In this document: one piece after another, positions 8,520 to 16,701 of the stretch | Layout of the letters: each line of letters opens with the position of its first letter | Numbering within the stretch: position 1 is the stretch's first letter | Origin: Mucilaginibacter tolerans | GTDB lineage: Bacteria; Bacteroidota; Bacteroidia; Sphingobacteriales; Sphingobacteriaceae | Reading direction: 5' to 3' | Assembly (NCBI RefSeq): GCF_030519375.1 | Contig: NZ_JAUMKB010000019.1 | Span: 18,107-82,106, forward strand | Length of the DNA stretch: 64,000 nt | Translations under genes and position numbers: made by a program | Notes under the pieces: model-generated | Database searches by the model: none | Told to the model about the DNA's origin: nothing | What the model saw: the letters and a program-made list of their open reading frames with translations, nothing else

Positions 8520-8927
8520 ATGAAATTAAAACTAATTGTATTGTTTTTTCTTTTATCTGCTTGCATTACTGCGTTTAGTCAGGAGAAGAACAACATTACT
8601 GCTGTTGAAAAAGGCCTGATTAAAGTATCTGTTATGTACCCTTATGCCGAAGGTAAAACCTTTAATATGGAGTATTATGAAAGTAAGCACATGCCTATGG
8701 TGGCAGCGTTTTTAGGATTAAACCTGGTTAAATACACCATTGAAAAAGGGCTTGCCAGTGGTATACCTAACCACCCCCTGCCTTTTATGGCTATTGGCAC
8801 ATTTTATGTAAAAAGCCTGAGCGACTATCAAACCGCTATCGGGCCGCACAGAGACGCCATTCGAGCGGATTTTTCCAACTATACCAATATCAGTCCTGTT
8901 ATTTTGGTAAGTGAGGTGGTAAAATAA
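8520..8927 (+). CDS. Exported EthD-family protein
   Basis: A 135-residue protein with a signal peptide (MKLKLIVLFFLLSACITAFS, cut before Gln), so it acts in the periplasm or is lipid-anchored; Cys15 sits inside the hydrophobic core and is not a good lipobox. The mature part is one EthD-like ferredoxin-fold unit (about 32-135). It has the characteristic start VSVMYPYAEGKTFNMEYY, then the ESKHMPMV helix and the closing SPVILVSEV strand. EthD proteins are small dimeric barrels linked to ether or polyketide metabolism, but most have no assigned reaction. An exported form is somewhat unusual. It stands alone with its own upstream region. Confidence 0.82.
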   Translation: MKLKLIVLFFLLSACITAFSQEKNNITAVEKGLIKVSVMYPYAEGKTFNMEYYESKHMPMVAAFLGLNLVKYTIEKGLASGIPNHPLPFMAIGTFYVKSLSDYQTAIGPHRDAIRADFSNYTNISPVILVSEVVK

Positions 8928-8991
8928 ATGTTATAACGGATGGCCTTCTCCGTACATTGACCGCTAAGGGTCTTTTTCAGGACGAGTCATA

Positions 8992-9016
8992 GTGTTACAC
9001 CTGTAACATGTAACAC
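8992..9016. repeat. Inverted repeat directly after the aminotransferase stop
   Basis: Perfect 8-bp arms, gtgttaca (8992-8999) and tgtaacac (9009-9016), surround a 9-nt loop that itself contains a further copy, tgtaaca. The repeat abuts the minus-strand aminotransferase stop codon at 9017. It lacks a T-run on either side, so it is a poor intrinsic terminator but may mark the 3' end of the transcript. Confidence 0.4.
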
Positions 9017-10273
9017 CTATTTCAGCTTCGCCAATGCTTCTTTAATCCTTGGAACAACGCTTCGAATATCCTCCAGCGTACTTGCACCTACCGATACACG
9101 GAACCAGTTGACCTCTTCTTCGGTACCAAATGCGGAGAATGGAACCAAAGCTACTTTGGCTTCTTTGATCAAATAGAAGTTAATATCGGTTGAGGTTTTA
9201 AGCACATCGCCGGCAGGAGTGGTTTTGCCTGCGTAATCTACTTTTATGGTAAGGTAGATAGCGCCCATTGGTTCAATAGAGTCGACATTATAGCCTTCGG
9301 ACTTTAGTTGCTGAAAGCCTTCGTGCAGCGTATTCAGGCTGTTTTGCAGCTTTGTTTTGATGTCGGCCAGGTAGGCATTTACTTCGCCTTCGTCCTTCAG
9401 GAAATTAGCCATAGCCATTTGCTCTGGCTTTGGCGACCATGCACCCATGTGCCCCACTATGGCTTTCATATTATTGATCACCCCTGCCGGACCGAATCCC
9501 CAGCCCACACGTACACCTGTCGAAGCAAAGCATTTGGATGCGCCGTCAACAAATATCACATGGTCCTTCAGTTCAGGACGCAGGCTAACCGGGTTGAAGT
9601 GCTCATGATTCCCAAAAGTTAATTGAGAATAGATCTGATCGTAAAGCAGGTATAATGGCTTTTCGCCTGCTACGCGGCTTTTATTTTCGGCGATTACCAA
9701 ATCGCAGATTTCTTCCAGGTCCTTTTTGTTGAACATGGTGCCGGTAGGGTTCAACGGCGAACACAAAGCCAGCAAAGCAGCGCCTTTCAGATGCGGGCGA
9801 AGCTCGTCAGCCGTCGGCATAAAGTTATTTTCAGGCCTGGTCTCAATCATTACCGACTGGGCATTCAGCAAATCGCAATAATGATTATTGTTCCACGACG
9901 GGGTAGGGAAAACCACCTTTTCGCCGGGGTTTACCACAGCCAGGTAGATAGAGTAGATCAGCGGACGTGACCCGCCGGAGATCAGTATCTGGTTGGGCTT
10001 ATACTCTAAATCGTACCGTTTCTTCAAAAATTCCGAAACACTTTCGCGCAGGTTCAGCATACCATCAGCCGCAGGGTAGTTGGTTTGGTTGGCGTTGTAA
10101 GCCTCAATAATTCCTGCTTTTAATGGTGCCGGTATTGGGTAGATGCTGGAATCAAAATCGCCAATAGTAAGGTTGGCAATGTTTTGTCCCTGTCTTTTTA
10201 ACTCATTGATCTCGCCTGCGATCTTGATAATTTCGGAGCCCCTTAAATTCTGGGCCAGTTTAGAAACGGTCAT
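9017..10273 (-). CDS. Class I PLP-dependent aminotransferase
   Basis: A 418-residue fold-type I aminotransferase of the aspartate aminotransferase group. Visible features are the N-terminal LTIGDFDSSIYP substrate loop, NYPAADGMLNLRESV, the SPLNPTGTMF motif, the YDQIYSQLTF Asp and Tyr that contact the cofactor, and the PLP lysine in DGASKCFASTGVRVGW. The C-terminal Arg in WFRVSVG would hold the substrate carboxylate. The insertion between strands and the length are somewhat above the usual 390-400 residues. The amino donor is not predictable from this. It stands alone on the minus strand, with a hairpin at its 3' end and repeat-rich DNA upstream. Confidence 0.92.
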   Translation of the reverse strand: MTVSKLAQNLRGSEIIKIAGEINELKRQGQNIANLTIGDFDSSIYPIPAPLKAGIIEAYNANQTNYPAADGMLNLRESVSEFLKKRYDLEYKPNQILISGGSRPLIYSIYLAVVNPGEKVVFPTPSWNNNHYCDLLNAQSVMIETRPENNFMPTADELRPHLKGAALLALCSPLNPTGTMFNKKDLEEICDLVIAENKSRVAGEKPLYLLYDQIYSQLTFGNHEHFNPVSLRPELKDHVIFVDGASKCFASTGVRVGWGFGPAGVINNMKAIVGHMGAWSPKPEQMAMANFLKDEGEVNAYLADIKTKLQNSLNTLHEGFQQLKSEGYNVDSIEPMGAIYLTIKVDYAGKTTPAGDVLKTSTDINFYLIKEAKVALVPFSAFGTEEEVNWFRVSVGASTLEDIRSVVPRIKEALAKLK

Positions 10274-10276
10274 TTC

Positions 10277-10378
10277 GGATATGCAAATTTTGGATGTGCA
10301 AATGTGCAGATTTTAATTTGAAGATGTGCAAATGTGCGGATATGCAAATGTGCAAATGTGACGATGTGCAGATGTTGG
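10277..10378. repeat. Degenerate tandem repeat of gatgtgcaa-type words
   Basis: About 100 bp upstream of the aminotransferase gene are built from variants of an 8-bp word (atgtgcaa, atatgcaa, atgtgcag, atgtgcgg) in loose tandem order. The minus-strand translation is a meaningless His/Leu/Ile repeat. This low-complexity type looks like replication slippage and is not a CRISPR: the units are contiguous and unequal, and there are no spacers. Confidence 0.7.
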
Positions 10379-10423
10379 ACCTCAATAATTTAATAATTCG
10401 AAATTGTATGTTCGAAATTCGAA

Positions 10424-10455
10424 ATAAAAAAAGCCATTCCGTACTGGAATGGCTT
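10424..10455 (-). terminator. Intrinsic terminator of the DUF2383 gene
   Basis: On the minus strand the arms aagccattcc and ggaatggctt pair perfectly over 10 bp (10431-10440 with 10446-10455) around a 5-nt loop, followed by a run of seven T. It lies 25 bp past the stop codon of the minus-strand DUF2383 gene. Confidence 0.9.
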
Positions 10456-10479
10456 CTACCATTATAATTAACTATGAAG

Positions 10480-10938
10480 TTAACTAGCGCTGTCGCGTAG
10501 CGATTTGATGCGGTCATGTGAAGCGTTAATGCTTTGCTGCTGACGAAGTAAAATCGGGATCACCTCGGCAGATAAATCGTTTTCAGGGGACAAGGCATCG
10601 CGGTAAGCTTTCTTGATGGCATCTTCGCCACGCTCACATTCTGCCAGGATGCCTTTGCGGTCGTGACCGGTAAACGATGCTTTAACGTCGATCCATGCAC
10701 GGTGTAGTGCACCGGTATTGCTCGTATCATTTTCGGCATGACCGCCTAAATGGTTTACTTCGTCGCGCAATTGCTGGCTGAACTGTTTACTTTCCAGCGA
10801 GCAATTCAGGAATATACCTTGAAGGTCCATATCGGTCGGATCAAGGTCCTGTGCCGCTTTCCCAAATCCCTCTGCACGGTCGTTATTGATCTCTATCAGA
10901 TCGTTTAAAACTTCAACTGATTTTTCGATGGTTTCCAT
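10480..10938 (-). CDS. DUF2383 / PA2169-family four-helix-bundle protein
   Basis: A 152-residue, fully helical cytoplasmic protein. It opens with the family METIEKSVEVLNDLIEINNDR helix and continues with SKQFSQQLRDEVNHLGG, a Trp-containing HRAWIDVKASFTG segment and ILAECERGEDAIKKAYRDAL. This ferritin-like family is common in Bacteroidota and Proteobacteria and is often linked to stress conditions, but no reaction is established. The Glu and His placed along the helices could form a metal site, but I cannot confirm a di-iron pattern. It forms its own transcription unit, with a strong terminator and about 75 bp of AT-rich upstream DNA. Confidence 0.88.
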   Translation of the reverse strand: METIEKSVEVLNDLIEINNDRAEGFGKAAQDLDPTDMDLQGIFLNCSLESKQFSQQLRDEVNHLGGHAENDTSNTGALHRAWIDVKASFTGHDRKGILAECERGEDAIKKAYRDALSPENDLSAEVIPILLRQQQSINASHDRIKSLRDSAS

Positions 10939-11015
10939 AATGATAAATTTAATAAGTGTTCAATTGAAGAACACCCGGTTATCATTATGGTTTCATAAAT
11001 TAATTTTTAACTAAA

Positions 11016-12032
11016 TTATTTACCTAAATTGAACTGTTCGGCCAGGTATTGATACGATTTTAGTCTGTCGGCAAAATCCTCGGCAATAGTAACGGCGATG
11101 ATTTCGTCCACGTCATAATCATCAGCGAGCTTGGTTAGCTGCTGTTTTATTTCGGCGGGTTTCCCGGTGATCATTCGTTTACGATGGTGTATCATGCGTT
11201 CCAGCTCATACACGGTATAGTCTATGTCTTTAATATCGTCATAAGTCACCGGTAAAATTCCTTTGCCCTGCTCCAGTTGGTTAAAGCGGAACTCCATCAG
11301 TGCCTGGTGTTGGCGTATTTTTTCTTCATCTTCTGAACAGAAAACAAAGATGGCTACACTGGCGGCAGGTTCTGCGCGGTCTTCCGAGGGTTGGAAACGT
11401 TCGCGATAGCGCGCCACAGCTTCAGGCCCACCAATAGGGTTGATAAAATGGGCGAAGGATAATCCCATTCCAAAATGGGCAGCGAATAAACCGCTTTCGC
11501 CGCTTGAGCTCAGTAACCACATGTCAGGTACGGTTTGTATTTGGGGAATGGCCCTGATCTTTGACAAGGGCGTTCCCGGATCACCGCGATCATGGAAGTA
11601 ATTGTTCAAATCATAAAGCTGGTTGACAAAGTCCTGTTCACGGAATTGGTTGGATGGGTTCAGCATAGCTGCAGTTAGCCTGTCGGTCCCCGGTGCACGG
11701 CCCATGCCCAGATCTACACGACCGGGGAACAAAGCTTCCAGCATACGGAAGTTCTCGGCAACCTTTAAGGCGCTGTGATTAGGCATCATCACACCACCAG
11801 AGCCAATGCGGATGTTTTTGGTCTGACTACCTAAGTATGCCAATAAAACTTCGGGTGTTGAACCTGCAAGACTGCCGGTATTATGATGTTCGGATACCCA
11901 AAAGCGGGTATAGCCTAACTGGTCGGTATAACGGGCAAGCTCGGCAGTTTCCTGTATAGCTTGCGCGGCAGTAACACCTTTACGTACCGGCGATTGGTCC
12001 AATACGCTCAGGCGGATATGTTTTGTGCTCAT
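11016..12032 (-). CDS. Luciferase-like (LLM class) flavin-dependent oxidoreductase
   Basis: A 338-residue TIM-barrel flavoprotein of the YhbW/MsnO8-like group of bacterial luciferase relatives. It shows LSVLDQSPVRKG at the N-terminus, RFWVSEHHNTGSLAGSTPE, GSGGVMMPNHSALKVAE, the GRVDLGMGRAPGTD loop and a C-terminal EIIAVTIAEDFADRLKSY. These enzymes use reduced FMN and oxygen; the substrate here is unknown. The length and motif order are complete. It is a single-gene unit; the upstream neighbour is a lipoprotein gene on the same strand, 117 bp away. Confidence 0.93.
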   Translation of the reverse strand: MSTKHIRLSVLDQSPVRKGVTAAQAIQETAELARYTDQLGYTRFWVSEHHNTGSLAGSTPEVLLAYLGSQTKNIRIGSGGVMMPNHSALKVAENFRMLEALFPGRVDLGMGRAPGTDRLTAAMLNPSNQFREQDFVNQLYDLNNYFHDRGDPGTPLSKIRAIPQIQTVPDMWLLSSSGESGLFAAHFGMGLSFAHFINPIGGPEAVARYRERFQPSEDRAEPAASVAIFVFCSEDEEKIRQHQALMEFRFNQLEQGKGILPVTYDDIKDIDYTVYELERMIHHRKRMITGKPAEIKQQLTKLADDYDVDEIIAVTIAEDFADRLKSYQYLAEQFNLGK

Positions 12033-12149
12033 AGATCAATAAAAACACAAAACTACAGAAGGGGTTGTGGACGGAATGTAAAGATTTAAAGCAAGACCGC
12101 CACACTAAATAGCATGGCAGTCTGTGGTTTATTGTGAGTTGTCGTTAAT

Positions 12150-12800
12150 TTATTTAACAGTATAACCGGTAATGGTTTCCACTTCATATGGCGATCCTGA
12201 AACACTGGTATCGTTTTCGATCATACCTACACCCTTTGCCAGGTAGATATCATAAACAGCAACGCTCTGAAAGCCGGTACCAAGATCATATTGAAGATCG
12301 ATCTGCGTATGGATCACATTGTTAAAGGTCTTTCCATTCACAACTTTGGTTATGCCTTTTTCTTTGATGGTATTCACAGTTTTTGCGGGGACACCGGCAA
12401 CGGTACCGTTATCAGTCGGAGAGGTTGTCCAGCTATAGCCAACGTTCTGTTCATCGTTCCCCATTTGCAATTCTATGGTTATCCCTGCAGCAGCCGAGGT
12501 AGCACGGAATGAGTAAAAATGGTTGCTGGCATAAAAGTAACCCGTGCTTGTTCCCTTTGCTGGGGACACGCTGGTGCCTGCATAATAAGTCTTTCCGCCA
12601 ATTATGCTTGTAGCGCCGGTCATTGTAATGGTCAGCTGACTGGAATTGCCGCCTACTACATCATTATAGGTCCATGTACTGCCGGAGCTAACCGGTAAGT
12701 AGCTGTCAGCCGAAGCTGATGGTCCCGGGTTATTCTTTTTGCTGCATCCTGCAGCAAGTATTGCCCCGCCAATAATCATTATCGCAAATATCTTTCTCAT
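12150..12800 (-). CDS. Hypothetical lipoprotein, 216 residues
   Basis: A surface or periplasmic lipoprotein. A short signal with the lipobox LAAGC (Cys19) is followed by a Ser/Asn/Pro linker. The mature part begins SYLPVSSGSTWTYNDVVGG and is a repetitive, beta-rich, Gly/Thr/Ser-rich domain with many aromatic residues (YYAGTSVS, YFYASNHFYSF). No catalytic motif is visible. Similar lipoproteins with an LPVSxGSxWTY opening are common in Bacteroidota, but I know no function for them. It is flanked by gaps of more than 100 bp on both sides, so it is likely transcribed alone. Confidence 0.82.
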   Translation of the reverse strand: MRKIFAIMIIGGAILAAGCSKKNNPGPSASADSYLPVSSGSTWTYNDVVGGNSSQLTITMTGATSIIGGKTYYAGTSVSPAKGTSTGYFYASNHFYSFRATSAAAGITIELQMGNDEQNVGYSWTTSPTDNGTVAGVPAKTVNTIKEKGITKVVNGKTFNNVIHTQIDLQYDLGTGFQSVAVYDIYLAKGVGMIENDTSVSGSPYEVETITGYTVK

Positions 12801-12941
12801 GCCCCCGAAGGTAGTTCAAGAAAAATGATAGGAAATGAATAAAGTTTCCACTTACTAACAATGACCGTTGATTGGGGTGATTGAATGATTTCGTTAATAG
12901 ATAACTTTTCAATCTTAAAACATTCCAACTTTACAACAATA

Positions 12942-13403
12942 CTAGGCATTAAAATGGTACAGAAAAACCACTTCGCCTGTGTAAGCCGGCTTTTTCTGAT
13001 CTTCAATCTCCATTTCAACACCAATTGTAGCCTTAGTGATGCCCCTTAAATTTACTATTGCTGCAAGCTTTGCTTTTAATCTTACACGCGTATCCACCAA
13101 TACGGGCTGCCCGAATTTGATGTTGTCAATAGCATAATTGATCTGCATCTTCAGGTTTTGCACGTCTGCTATCTGGTGCCAGAAGTAGGGCAGCAACGAA
13201 ACAGTCAAATACCCATGCGCGATGGTTGCTCCAAAGGGACCTTCATTTTTAGCCTTTTCCTCGTCAGTATGTATCCACTGGTGGTCCAGCGTTGCATCGG
13301 CAAACTGGTTGATCTGCTGTTGGGTGATGGTATGCCAGTCGGATATCCCCAGTTCCTGACCTAAATAAGATTCAAATTCAGCATGATCTTTAATAATTAT
13401 CAT
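12942..13403 (-). CDS. MaoC-family (R)-specific enoyl-CoA hydratase
   Basis: A 153-residue single hot-dog domain protein that should hydrate trans-2-enoyl-CoA or a similar thioester. The hydratase-2 motif is clear: INQFADATLDHQWIHTD supplies the catalytic Asp and His spaced five apart, and GPFGATIAHGYLTVSLLP forms the overhanging segment. The family length is 130-160 residues, so it is complete. The start is the ATG at 13401-13403, in the usual position before the first helix. No beta-oxidation or PHA genes are adjacent. The nearest genes are a lipoprotein downstream and, further upstream, a fatty-acid desaturase, which gives a loose lipid-metabolism context. Confidence 0.93.
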   Translation of the reverse strand: MIIIKDHAEFESYLGQELGISDWHTITQQQINQFADATLDHQWIHTDEEKAKNEGPFGATIAHGYLTVSLLPYFWHQIADVQNLKMQINYAIDNIKFGQPVLVDTRVRLKAKLAAIVNLRGITKATIGVEMEIEDQKKPAYTGEVVFLYHFNA

Positions 13404-13745
13404 TTTGTTGGTTGTTGATTTGAGTGAATGACGGCGTTAGTGCGGGGTAAAAATAACAAATGGAGGGGGATTTAAAAATCATTGGGAATACTATCCAGGA
13501 TGAAGTTAAACCTAAATTGAAGTAATTAAAAAAAGCGGGTAACAGGTTTAACCGCATTAATCAGAATTTAATGATGAAAGGATAGGAAAATTAAAGCGGG
13601 TGTAAAAGATTTTTTGCGGGGGCGCGGAGGCCCAGCCTTGCAAATGCTACACCGCTGATTTAAGGAAGCCCGGAGGCAAATTTGAGGGCATAGCCCTGCC
13701 TCAGTTGGGTATATACCCAACTGCAGAGTCCGATAGATAACGTGT
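13404..13745. other. Intergenic stretch, 342 bp
   Basis: No gene is visible. The part next to the MaoC gene (13404-13500) should hold its promoter. Around 13610-13700 the text becomes GC-rich with repeated ggaggc/gcccgg words. A perfect 22-bp palindrome at 13702-13723 is listed separately. I see no tRNA or structured RNA that I can name. Confidence 0.4.
13702..13723. repeat. Perfect palindrome cagttgggta-ta-tacccaactg
   Basis: The 10-bp arms at 13702-13711 and 13714-13723 are exact inverted copies separated by 2 bp. It lies 22 bp beyond the stop of the minus-strand 43-residue gene. The loop is too short for a good RNA hairpin and no T-run follows, so a protein-binding site is possible. Confidence 0.5.
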
Positions 13746-13877
13746 CTACTTCTTTCTGCCTATAGCAATCTCGTCTCTGGAGACGGTTTGTTTTCCGGCC
13801 TGGTAATCGGACACCATTTTTTTACCCACTGCAGCCGGGGCCTTTTTTACATTTTTACCGCCTTTATCTTTACTCAT
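13746..13877 (-). CDS. Small Lys-rich protein, 43 residues
   Basis: A complete short frame from the ATG at 13875-13877 to the TAG at 13746-13748. The product starts MSKDKGGKNVKKAPAAVGKK, has a central SDYQAGKQTVSRDE part and ends IGRKK; it is strongly basic with no membrane segment. The gene begins 18 bp after the stop of the desaturase gene on the same strand, which points to cotranscription. I recall similar short KGGKN...KKAP proteins in Sphingobacteriaceae, but no function is known to me. The regular codon use and complete start/stop support a real gene. Confidence 0.65.
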   Translation of the reverse strand: MSKDKGGKNVKKAPAAVGKKMVSDYQAGKQTVSRDEIAIGRKK

Positions 13878-13895
13878 GATAGCTTGTTTTTATAG

Positions 13896-14627
13896 TTAAT
13901 ATGTCTTTCTTAAAGTAATGATGCGCATCCAGTGCATCAGTTTCATCACCGGGTAAACCGGGTCAATCTCGAACCAGCGTTCACCAAAGTTGGCGCTGTT
14001 CGGATGTTTATGGTGATTATTCTGGAACAATTCGCCGAGCATCAAAAAGTCAAACGGCGTGGTGTTTTTTGATTTATCATTATTGTCGAAATTCCTGTAG
14101 CCATATTTGTGACCGCACCAGTTAACTATAGCGCCATGTATGGGTCCCATCATAAAGTGTATCGGTAATAGCAGGAACAACCACCAGTGCGCCGCAAAAA
14201 AGATGTAAAAGGTGGTGTAAGCAGCGCCAAATATTAAACGGGAAGCAATCGAAGAACCCATACGGTCAATTAGCGGCCATTCAGGATAATGACCGGGGAA
14301 CTTCGCTTCAGGATCTTTAATGCGTTTCACATAATCACCAAAAGTGCTGATCGTTGCTTTCATCATCTGATAGATATCTACGAAAAAATGAGGTGAGTGC
14401 GGGTCCTGGGCGGTATCGCTGTAGGCATGATGGGCGCGGTGCATCAGCGCATAGGCACGCGGGTTTAAGAAAGATGTGCCTTCAAAAAGATAGGCCATCA
14501 GATAAAAGATACGCTCCCAGGTCTTACTGGTTGTAAACATCCGGTGCGAGGCATAACGGTGCTGGAAGAAGGTTTGAAAAAACAGCGATAGAAACCAGTG
14601 CGCTATAAAAAAAACTAAAATGATCAT
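13896..14627 (-). CDS. Membrane fatty-acid (acyl-CoA) desaturase
   Basis: A 243-residue integral membrane di-iron desaturase. The three histidine boxes are present: HRYASH at 23-28, HRAHH at 63-67, and NNHHKH near 203-208 within GELFQNNHHKHPNSANFG. Hydrophobic segments flank the boxes (about 4-20, 41-55, 140-165). Enzymes of this type introduce a cis double bond into acyl chains and adjust membrane fluidity. The protein is short compared with the 270-380 residues of many family members, but all boxes are intact, so it is probably a compact form. The gene heads a likely two-gene unit with the 43-residue Lys-rich protein. Confidence 0.93.
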   Translation of the reverse strand: MIILVFFIAHWFLSLFFQTFFQHRYASHRMFTTSKTWERIFYLMAYLFEGTSFLNPRAYALMHRAHHAYSDTAQDPHSPHFFVDIYQMMKATISTFGDYVKRIKDPEAKFPGHYPEWPLIDRMGSSIASRLIFGAAYTTFYIFFAAHWWLFLLLPIHFMMGPIHGAIVNWCGHKYGYRNFDNNDKSKNTTPFDFLMLGELFQNNHHKHPNSANFGERWFEIDPVYPVMKLMHWMRIITLRKTY

Positions 14628-14913
14628 AAAACTAAAATAAATTACTGTGTATCAACACAGGGTTAGAATCGATAAGAAGCGGGGAAAGGTTTTATATTCC
14701 TGTCAACCTGGACTGCTTGAGCGTAGACGCAACATGAGTTTTGGAATGCGTCTGGAAAACGAGTGTATAAACTGTTTTGACTAAATGCAGGTGCTTTTTA
14801 TTGAAGATATATTTATTTAACGCCGTAGAGCAGCATTTGTTTTACGTCTCTGCGAGAAACTCTGAGGAGAGAAAGGCCTAACAGAAAATAAGTAATACGG
14901 AATAAAATTTTGA

Positions 14914-16155
14914 CTAAAAGGATTCGCCCAAATTCAAAACAATGGTACGATAGCCCTTACTAAAAGCATAGTCCAGCCCGATATTGGTATTAGAGCCTTT
15001 GTTAAACTTAATTCTCAGACCACTGCCGGCAGCGGGATGCCAGGCAGAAAAGAAGGTTCCCGAACCGCTAACGGTGTTGACATTGGCAAATATCACAGCT
15101 CCCACTAAACCATTGGCAGTAATATCACGCCGGTACTCGCCTTCCAGGTAAAATAAACTTCTACCCCGGTACCTGCTCTGATCGATGCCTTCGCCTGAAC
15201 GGTTATAAGGGTCCCAGCCAATAGCAGGAAGGTCGAGGTATGGCGCCGGGCTGTTAAAGACCGTCCAGAAATAGCTCCAGAATGCCAGCGTATTCTGCTG
15301 ATTAGGTTTTTCACGATTCATAGAAATATATTTCCGGACATCGATATACAATGAATTCCAGTTGTTATTACTTCCCATAAAAACGGGGTTTATCCGGTAA
15401 ACGACATTAACATAGGAACCGGGCATTGGGTTAATAGAATTGTTGCGGGTATCATATATCATGTTCAGGCTAACTCCGGAGGAAAAAGAATTTCCCTGAA
15501 GCCCGCCATGATAATCTGCAAATTGGGCCAGATTAATAGCAGGATCATCGCTGTGAATATTGCTTCGATAGTCAAGATTATAGCCTAACCCAGCAAAAAA
15601 ATAGGAGGTGATCCGCTTAAGGGCGCTCTGATAAAAACGTGTATAGTTCTCATCAACAAGGGCTTTATCAGAATAACTATGATTACTTCCCAGGCCCCAG
15701 GTGTACTGAGGATAGACTAAGAAACGCATATCGCCCTGTATGGTCCAGGTATTGTTGGGAAGCCAGATGCTGGTTCTCAGCGGCAAGCCGAAACGCCCCT
15801 TGAAATTCCAGTATGGGGCAAAAACGGCACTGGAAAGATTGGTTGTACTTCGCTGACCCAGATAGATAGCTGCGGTTGTACTTGTAATCAACGCCCTGCC
15901 GCCACCGCCCGGAATTGCACCGCTTATGGGCAGAATTGAAAAATAGACCTTTTTTTCACGCTGCTCCCTTGCATGTTGAGGAGCTATATGAAATACACCC
16001 TTTGCCACGTCGATCAGGTCGGTCTGGCGGCTTGTATCCTTGATTTGTTTGTTGACCGGGACGACATCTCCTGCATTCTGCGCGAATAAGGCTGCCGGGA
16101 AAATGCAGCAGGAAATGATGATGAATGATTTATAAAAAATAATTGGTGTTTTCAT
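14914..16155 (-). CDS. BamA/Omp85-like outer-membrane beta-barrel protein
   Basis: A 413-residue exported protein. After the signal (cut after ALFAQ) comes a short region (about 27-75) and then an array of beta strands ending with the aromatic C-terminus VLNLGESF. The barrel has the surface-antigen (D15) features I expect: a GGGGRALITS strand, GVSLNMIYDTRNNSINPMPG (the conserved DxRxxxxxPxxG-type strand) and RSLFYLEGEYRRDI. It has no POTRA domains, so it is not the BamA assembly factor itself but a small relative, perhaps linked to lipid or protein export. It is flanked by gaps of more than 270 bp on both sides and is likely a single-gene unit. Confidence 0.8.
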   Translation of the reverse strand: MKTPIIFYKSFIIISCCIFPAALFAQNAGDVVPVNKQIKDTSRQTDLIDVAKGVFHIAPQHAREQREKKVYFSILPISGAIPGGGGRALITSTTAAIYLGQRSTTNLSSAVFAPYWNFKGRFGLPLRTSIWLPNNTWTIQGDMRFLVYPQYTWGLGSNHSYSDKALVDENYTRFYQSALKRITSYFFAGLGYNLDYRSNIHSDDPAINLAQFADYHGGLQGNSFSSGVSLNMIYDTRNNSINPMPGSYVNVVYRINPVFMGSNNNWNSLYIDVRKYISMNREKPNQQNTLAFWSYFWTVFNSPAPYLDLPAIGWDPYNRSGEGIDQSRYRGRSLFYLEGEYRRDITANGLVGAVIFANVNTVSGSGTFFSAWHPAAGSGLRIKFNKGSNTNIGLDYAFSKGYRTIVLNLGESF

Positions 16156-16370
16156 GGATACTGATGGGCAAACGGTTGAGAGACCCGCGCTGGAAATGAA
16201 CCTCGCTCAATGGGTCAAACGTCTGATAAACATCAATACACCAAGCATCTCTTCTATATCAACCACTAACAGGACGTTTTGTTAGACCGTAGGATGGATT
16301 TGACGTAAACAGATTTATCGATATTGGTGAATTGACTCTCTGCAGGAGAACCTGCGGGGTTGGAAGTAAA

Positions 16371-16404
16371 TAAAAAAATCCCTCTGGACAAAGCCAAAAG
16401 GGAT
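16371..16404 (-). terminator. Intrinsic terminator of the 80-residue gene
   Basis: On the minus strand, atccctttt...agggat arms (16378-16383 with 16399-16404, extended inward past a bulge) are followed by seven T. It lies 25 bp downstream of the stop codon of the small hypothetical gene at 16429. Confidence 0.75.
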
Positions 16405-16428
16405 CCATGCAAAAAGTTAAGGTCTCGT

Positions 16429-16671
16429 TTACGAATAATGAATTCTTATTCCATTGACAAGCTGCTTCAGTATATCAGCGCTTAGCCTGTAATGTTCGAG
16501 TACAGCGTTAAAGTGCTTGTTAAAATCAAACTTACCAAGCACGGTGCCCTGGTCAAGTATCAAAAATTGCCCCTTTCTATCGGGCAAAACAGTTATGCTG
16601 CGTTCATCATCATCAAAATTAATAAGCAAATGAAACTGTTGTTGAAGGGAAAAATTTGATTTTTTAAACAT
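16429..16671 (-). CDS. Hypothetical protein, 80 residues
   Basis: A small soluble protein of unknown function. It has a predicted beta-hairpin-rich first half (FHLLINFDDDERSITVLPDR, then KGQFLILDQGTVLGKFDF) and a helical second half (AVLEHYRLSADILKQLVNGI). No signal peptide is present. It lies 30 bp downstream of the exported coiled-coil gene on the same strand and has a good terminator after it, so the two may form one transcript. I recognise no family. The regular spacing and terminator make the gene credible. Confidence 0.65.
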   Translation of the reverse strand: MFKKSNFSLQQQFHLLINFDDDERSITVLPDRKGQFLILDQGTVLGKFDFNKHFNAVLEHYRLSADILKQLVNGIRIHYS

Positions 16672-16701
16672 GGCGATTAATTTTATAAACGTAAGGTGTA
16701 A

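Noticed and set aside
10277..10378. Possible CRISPR array
   Set aside because: The units are contiguous, unequal and 8 bp long with no spacers, and there are no cas genes nearby.
10260..10517. 85-codon minus-strand frame with a His/Leu/Ile-rich tail
   Set aside because: Its tail is only the translation of the gatgtgcaa-type repeats and it overlaps the terminator and the DUF2383 gene end.
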